This document shows positions 42,344 to 45,004 of a stretch of 45,004 nt of DNA, one piece after another. The notes below the pieces were generated by a model, which was not told the DNA's origin, did no database searches, and was given only the letters and a program-made list of their open reading frames with translations. Within the stretch, counting starts at the first letter, position 1, and every line of letters begins with the position of its first letter. Origin of the DNA: CAZNKU01 sp045541135 (GTDB lineage Bacteria > Bacillota > Clostridia > Monoglobales > Firm-18); NCBI GenBank assembly GCA_045541135.1, contig JAZQIO010000055.1, forward strand, positions 1 to 45,004. The letters are read 5' to 3'. A program made the position numbers and the translations under genes.

Positions 42344-42595
42344 ATGAAACACTATGAATATGTAACCAAAGGTGTATGTTCCCGCAAAATTGATTTTGAC
42401 ATTGAAGACGGAATCATCAAAAACGTCAGCTTTGTCGGAGGATGTAACGGTAACACCCAGGGTATATGTAAGCTTGTAGAAGGCATGAAAGCCGAAGATG
42501 TTGCAAGTCGTCTCAAAGGACTAAACTGCAACGGTAGAGGCACGTCATGTCCTGACCAGCTGGCTTCTGCCATAGAAAAAGCTATTAACGAATAA
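42344..42595 (+). CDS. TSCPD domain protein (TIGR03905-like)
   Basis: 83 residues resembling the C-terminal TSCPD domain of ribonucleotide reductases: a repeated core with VSFVGGCNGNTQGICKLVEGM and, at the end, GRGTSCPDQLASAIEKAI. Free-standing members are common in Clostridia; the function is unknown. ATG at 42344 has TTGGAGG upstream. First gene of the unit before serC (21 bases between). Confidence 0.85.
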   Translation: MKHYEYVTKGVCSRKIDFDIEDGIIKNVSFVGGCNGNTQGICKLVEGMKAEDVASRLKGLNCNGRGTSCPDQLASAIEKAINE

Positions 42596-42616
42596 AAACT
42601 TAAGGAGTTGTTTAAT

Positions 42617-43696
42617 ATGGAAAGAGTTTATAATTTTTCAGCAGGCCCTTCTATGTTGCCTGAATCAGTTTTAAAAAGAGCTGCAGACGAAATGCTTAAC
42701 TGCAACGACTCAGGTATGAGTGTTATGGAAATGAGCCACCGTTCAAAGCCTTATGAGGCTATTATAAACGGTTGTGAAGCATTGGTAAGAGAACTTATGA
42801 ACGTACCTGATAATTACAAAGTTTTGTTCCTTCAGGGCGGTGCATCAAGCCAGTTTGCAATGGTGCCTATGAACCTTGCAAACAAAAACAAAAAAATTGA
42901 TATCGTTATCACAGGTCAGTGGGCTAAAAAAGCTGCTGAAGAAGCTGAAAGATACGTTACTGTTAACAGAGTTGCATCCTCTGCCGACAAGACATTCAGC
43001 TACATTCCAAAGCTTGATAAGTCTACATTTTCAAAGGATGCTGACTATTTCTATATCTGCGTAAATAATACAATTTACGGTACAAAGTTCAACGAACTTC
43101 CTGACACAGGTGACATTCCTCTTATCGGTGACATTTCTTCCTGTATTATGAGTGAAGAACTTGATGTATCAAAGTTCGGTTGTCTGATTGCAGGTGCACA
43201 GAAAAACCTTGGTCCTGCAGGTGTTACATTGGTTATTGTACGTGAAGATTTGCTTGGAAATTGTATGGATATTACACCTACAATGTTTAACTACAACATT
43301 CATGTAGAAAACGGCTCAATGTACAACACTCCTCCTACATACGGCATCTATATTATGAAGCTTGTTTTGGAATGGATTAAAGAACAGGGTGGCATATCTG
43401 CTATCCAGAAGATTAACGAAAAGAAAGCTAAAATCCTTTATGATTTCCTTGATTCTTCGAAGATGTTCAGAGGTACAGTTGTTAAGGAAGACCGTTCACT
43501 TATGAACATTCCTTTCGTTACGGATTCAGATGAACTTAATGCTAAATTTATTAAAGAAGCTACTGAAAAGGGCTTTGTTAATCTTAAAGGTCACAGAACC
43601 GTTGGCGGTATGAGAGCAAGTATCTACAATGCTATGCCTGTTGAGGGTGTTGAAGCACTTGTAGAATTCATGAAAGAATTTGAAGCAAATAACTAA
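42617..43696 (+). CDS. serC: Phosphoserine aminotransferase
   Basis: A PLP enzyme converting 3-phosphohydroxypyruvate and glutamate to phosphoserine. 359 residues with VYNFSAGPSMLPESVL at the N-terminus, MSHRSKPYEAII, LQGGASSQFAMVPMNL, and the PLP lysine in AGAQKNLGPAGVTLVIV. ATG at 42617 has AAGGAG 9 bases upstream; the TTG at 42608 belongs to the ribosome site. serA follows 14 bases later. No serB is next to it. Confidence 0.96.
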   Translation: MERVYNFSAGPSMLPESVLKRAADEMLNCNDSGMSVMEMSHRSKPYEAIINGCEALVRELMNVPDNYKVLFLQGGASSQFAMVPMNLANKNKKIDIVITGQWAKKAAEEAERYVTVNRVASSADKTFSYIPKLDKSTFSKDADYFYICVNNTIYGTKFNELPDTGDIPLIGDISSCIMSEELDVSKFGCLIAGAQKNLGPAGVTLVIVREDLLGNCMDITPTMFNYNIHVENGSMYNTPPTYGIYIMKLVLEWIKEQGGISAIQKINEKKAKILYDFLDSSKMFRGTVVKEDRSLMNIPFVTDSDELNAKFIKEATEKGFVNLKGHRTVGGMRASIYNAMPVEGVEALVEFMKEFEANN

Positions 43697-43710
43697 GTGA
43701 GGAATTAAAA

Positions 43711-44862
43711 ATGTACAATATTAAAACATTAAACAAAATTTCAAATATCGGTATGGACTGTTTTAACGACAATTACAAATGGGGAGACGATATCGAAAAC
43801 CCTGATGCCATAATGCTAAGAAGCTTTAATATGCACGATATGGAAATTCCAAAGAGTGTAAAAGCTATTGCACGTGCAGGTGCAGGTGTTAACAATATTC
43901 CACTTGACAAGTGCAGCGAACAGGGTATTGTAGTTTTCAATACACCGGGTGCTAACGCAAATGCTGTTAAAGAGCTTGTTATTGCAGGTATACTGCTTTC
44001 ATCAAGAAAAATTGTTGAGGGTATCAGCTGGGCTTCAACACTTACTGAAGAAGGCGACAACATCGGCAAGGTTGTTGAAAAAGGTAAGTCACAGTTTGTA
44101 GGTCCTGAAATAAAGGGCAAAAAACTTGGTGTTATCGGTCTTGGTGCTATCGGTGTATTGGTTTGTAACTCCGCTTATGCACTTGGTATGGATGTTATCG
44201 GTTATGATCCATACATTTCAGTAGATGCTGCATGGAGCCTTTCAAGAGCAGTACACAAAGCATCTTCACTCAAGGAAATTTTTGAACAGTGTGATTACAT
44301 CACAATTCACGTTCCTCTTAACGCTGAAACAAAGAACACAATTAATGCAGAAACGATTGCAGAAATGAAAGACGGTGTAAGAATCCTTAACTTTGCAAGA
44401 GGCGAACTTGTAAATTCAGCAGATATTCTTGCTGCACTTGAAAGCGGTAAAGTTGCAAAATATGTAACAGACTTCCCTGATGCTGATATGATTAACAAGG
44501 AAAACATTATTGCTATTCCTCACCTTGGTGCTTCTACTCCCGAAAGTGAAGACAACTGTGCAGTTATGGCAGCTGATGAACTTATAGATTTCCTTGAAAA
44601 CGGTAATATTGTAAATTCCGTAAATATGCCTAAATGTGTTATGGAACGTTCTACTGACGTAAGAATTTGTCTTGTACACAGAAACATTCCTAACATGATT
44701 AGCCAGATAAGTTCATATTTCGCTGATAAACACGTTAACATCGAAAATATGATTAACAAAAGCCGTGGCGATTATGCCTACACCATCGTTGACGTAGACC
44801 ATGAAATGAAAGAAGATGACATTTACTTCGACGGTTTACTTTCAGTTAGAGTAATTAAATAA
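43711..44862 (+). CDS. serA: D-3-phosphoglycerate dehydrogenase with ACT domain
   Basis: First step of serine synthesis, oxidising 3-phosphoglycerate. 383 residues: LGVIGLGAIGVLVCNSAYALGMDVIGYDPY (NAD-binding GxGxxG, about 135-165), the D-2-hydroxyacid signature INFARGELV-type stretch (ILNFARGELVNS) and the catalytic His in IAIPHLGASTPESEDN. The C-terminal 65 residues form an ACT domain (NIPNMISQISSYFADKHVNIENM), probably giving serine feedback. Shorter than type 1 SerA because the intervening domain is missing. ATG at 43711 after GTGAGGAATT. The operon is completed by a small basic ORF and a hairpin. Confidence 0.96.
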   Translation: MYNIKTLNKISNIGMDCFNDNYKWGDDIENPDAIMLRSFNMHDMEIPKSVKAIARAGAGVNNIPLDKCSEQGIVVFNTPGANANAVKELVIAGILLSSRKIVEGISWASTLTEEGDNIGKVVEKGKSQFVGPEIKGKKLGVIGLGAIGVLVCNSAYALGMDVIGYDPYISVDAAWSLSRAVHKASSLKEIFEQCDYITIHVPLNAETKNTINAETIAEMKDGVRILNFARGELVNSADILAALESGKVAKYVTDFPDADMINKENIIAIPHLGASTPESEDNCAVMAADELIDFLENGNIVNSVNMPKCVMERSTDVRICLVHRNIPNMISQISSYFADKHVNIENMINKSRGDYAYTIVDVDHEMKEDDIYFDGLLSVRVIK

Positions 44863-44927
44863 TGAAAGGGAATGTAAAAAAAGTCCAGAACGCAAGAAAA
44901 AAACAAAAAGCAAGATATTATCAATAA
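44862..44927 (+). CDS. Possible 21-residue basic peptide overlapping the serA stop
   Basis: The serA stop TAA shares its last base with an ATG (TAATG) opening a 21-codon ORF, MKGNVKKVQNARKKQKARYY-Q, with 9 Lys/Arg. The coupling geometry is the same as in the oxidoreductase and M16-lgt genes, but there is no ribosome site and the length is within chance. Weak. Confidence 0.25.
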   Translation: MKGNVKKVQNARKKQKARYYQ

Positions 44928-44962
44928 AATAATCGAATTAAATTTATGAAAACAAGGTAGAA

Positions 44963-44988
44963 AAATCGAAATTGTTCGATTTTTCATA
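44963..44988 (+). terminator. Hairpin after serA (likely terminator)
   Basis: GAAAAATCGAA / TTCGATTTTTC with a tight loop and T-rich 3' arm, about 100 bases after serA. An AT-rich stem, so moderate strength. Confidence 0.6.
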
Positions 44989-45004
44989 AAATTACTCTTT
45001 TCTT

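Noticed and set aside
1..45004. CRISPR array, prophage, tRNA or rRNA genes
   Set aside because: No spaced direct repeats, phage structural genes, cloverleaf sequences or rRNA segments were seen on reading both strands.

Overview
The window reads as the chromosome of a low-GC Gram-positive anaerobe of the class Clostridia, probably gut-associated. Reasons: two tRNA-sensing T-box leaders, a SigH-type sigma factor, ferredoxin-dependent 2-oxoacid oxidoreductase, S-layer-homology (SLH) surface proteins, a BlaI/M56 pair, a beta-glucuronidase, AT-rich spacers and strong AGGAGG-type ribosome sites. No rRNA, tRNA, CRISPR array or prophage was seen. The only mobile-element trace is one truncated IS1595-type transposase.

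Layout. 1-3.9 kb (minus): aconitase, an SGNH hydrolase and NADP-isocitrate dehydrogenase (cut by the window edge), the oxidative branch towards 2-oxoglutarate. 4.1-6.4 kb (minus): a large SLH-domain surface protein preceded by a promoter, a nested stem-loop RNA element and an intrinsic terminator. 6.5-8.9 kb (minus): metY-metA behind what looks like a methionine leader-peptide attenuator. 9-15.6 kb (minus): a heterodimeric ABC exporter with a tiny upstream ORF and terminator in its leader, a lipoprotein, a sodium:neurotransmitter-symporter-family transporter and an SDR oxidoreductase. 15.7-24.4 kb (plus): an isoleucine-type T-box followed by an XRE-cupin-acyl-CoA synthetase fusion, a GNAT protein, a ParA/MinD-like ATPase, a four-subunit branched-chain 2-oxoacid:ferredoxin oxidoreductase, IlvE and a thioesterase. 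24.5-28.4 kb: a HAD phosphatase (minus), then BlaI, M56 peptidase and SLH protein (plus) with BlaI-type dyads. 28.5-33.4 kb (minus): thrS with a threonine T-box, uppP, galK and a membrane protein. 33.5-34.5 kb (plus): sigH and a zinc-ribbon protein. 34.7-42.1 kb (minus): a lipoprotein, the transposase remnant, beta-glucuronidase, the M16-M16-lgt block, a membrane protein and rsmE. 42.3-45 kb (plus): a TSCPD protein, serC and serA.

How the parts fit. Amino-acid supply dominates: 2-oxoglutarate (acn-icd), methionine by acetylhomoserine sulfhydrylation (metA-metY), serine (serC-serA), and probably isoleucine by activation and reductive carboxylation of a short branched acid. In the last route the T-box turns genes on when uncharged tRNA-Ile accumulates, which argues for biosynthesis rather than catabolism.

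The most novel signals are regulatory RNA layouts: the methionine-rich leader peptide with competing hairpins before metY, the Ile T-box on the oxidoreductase operon, the uORF-terminator leader of the ABC exporter, and an unclassified structured RNA before the SLH gene. All names rest on reading motifs by eye. No database search, folding program or expression data was available.
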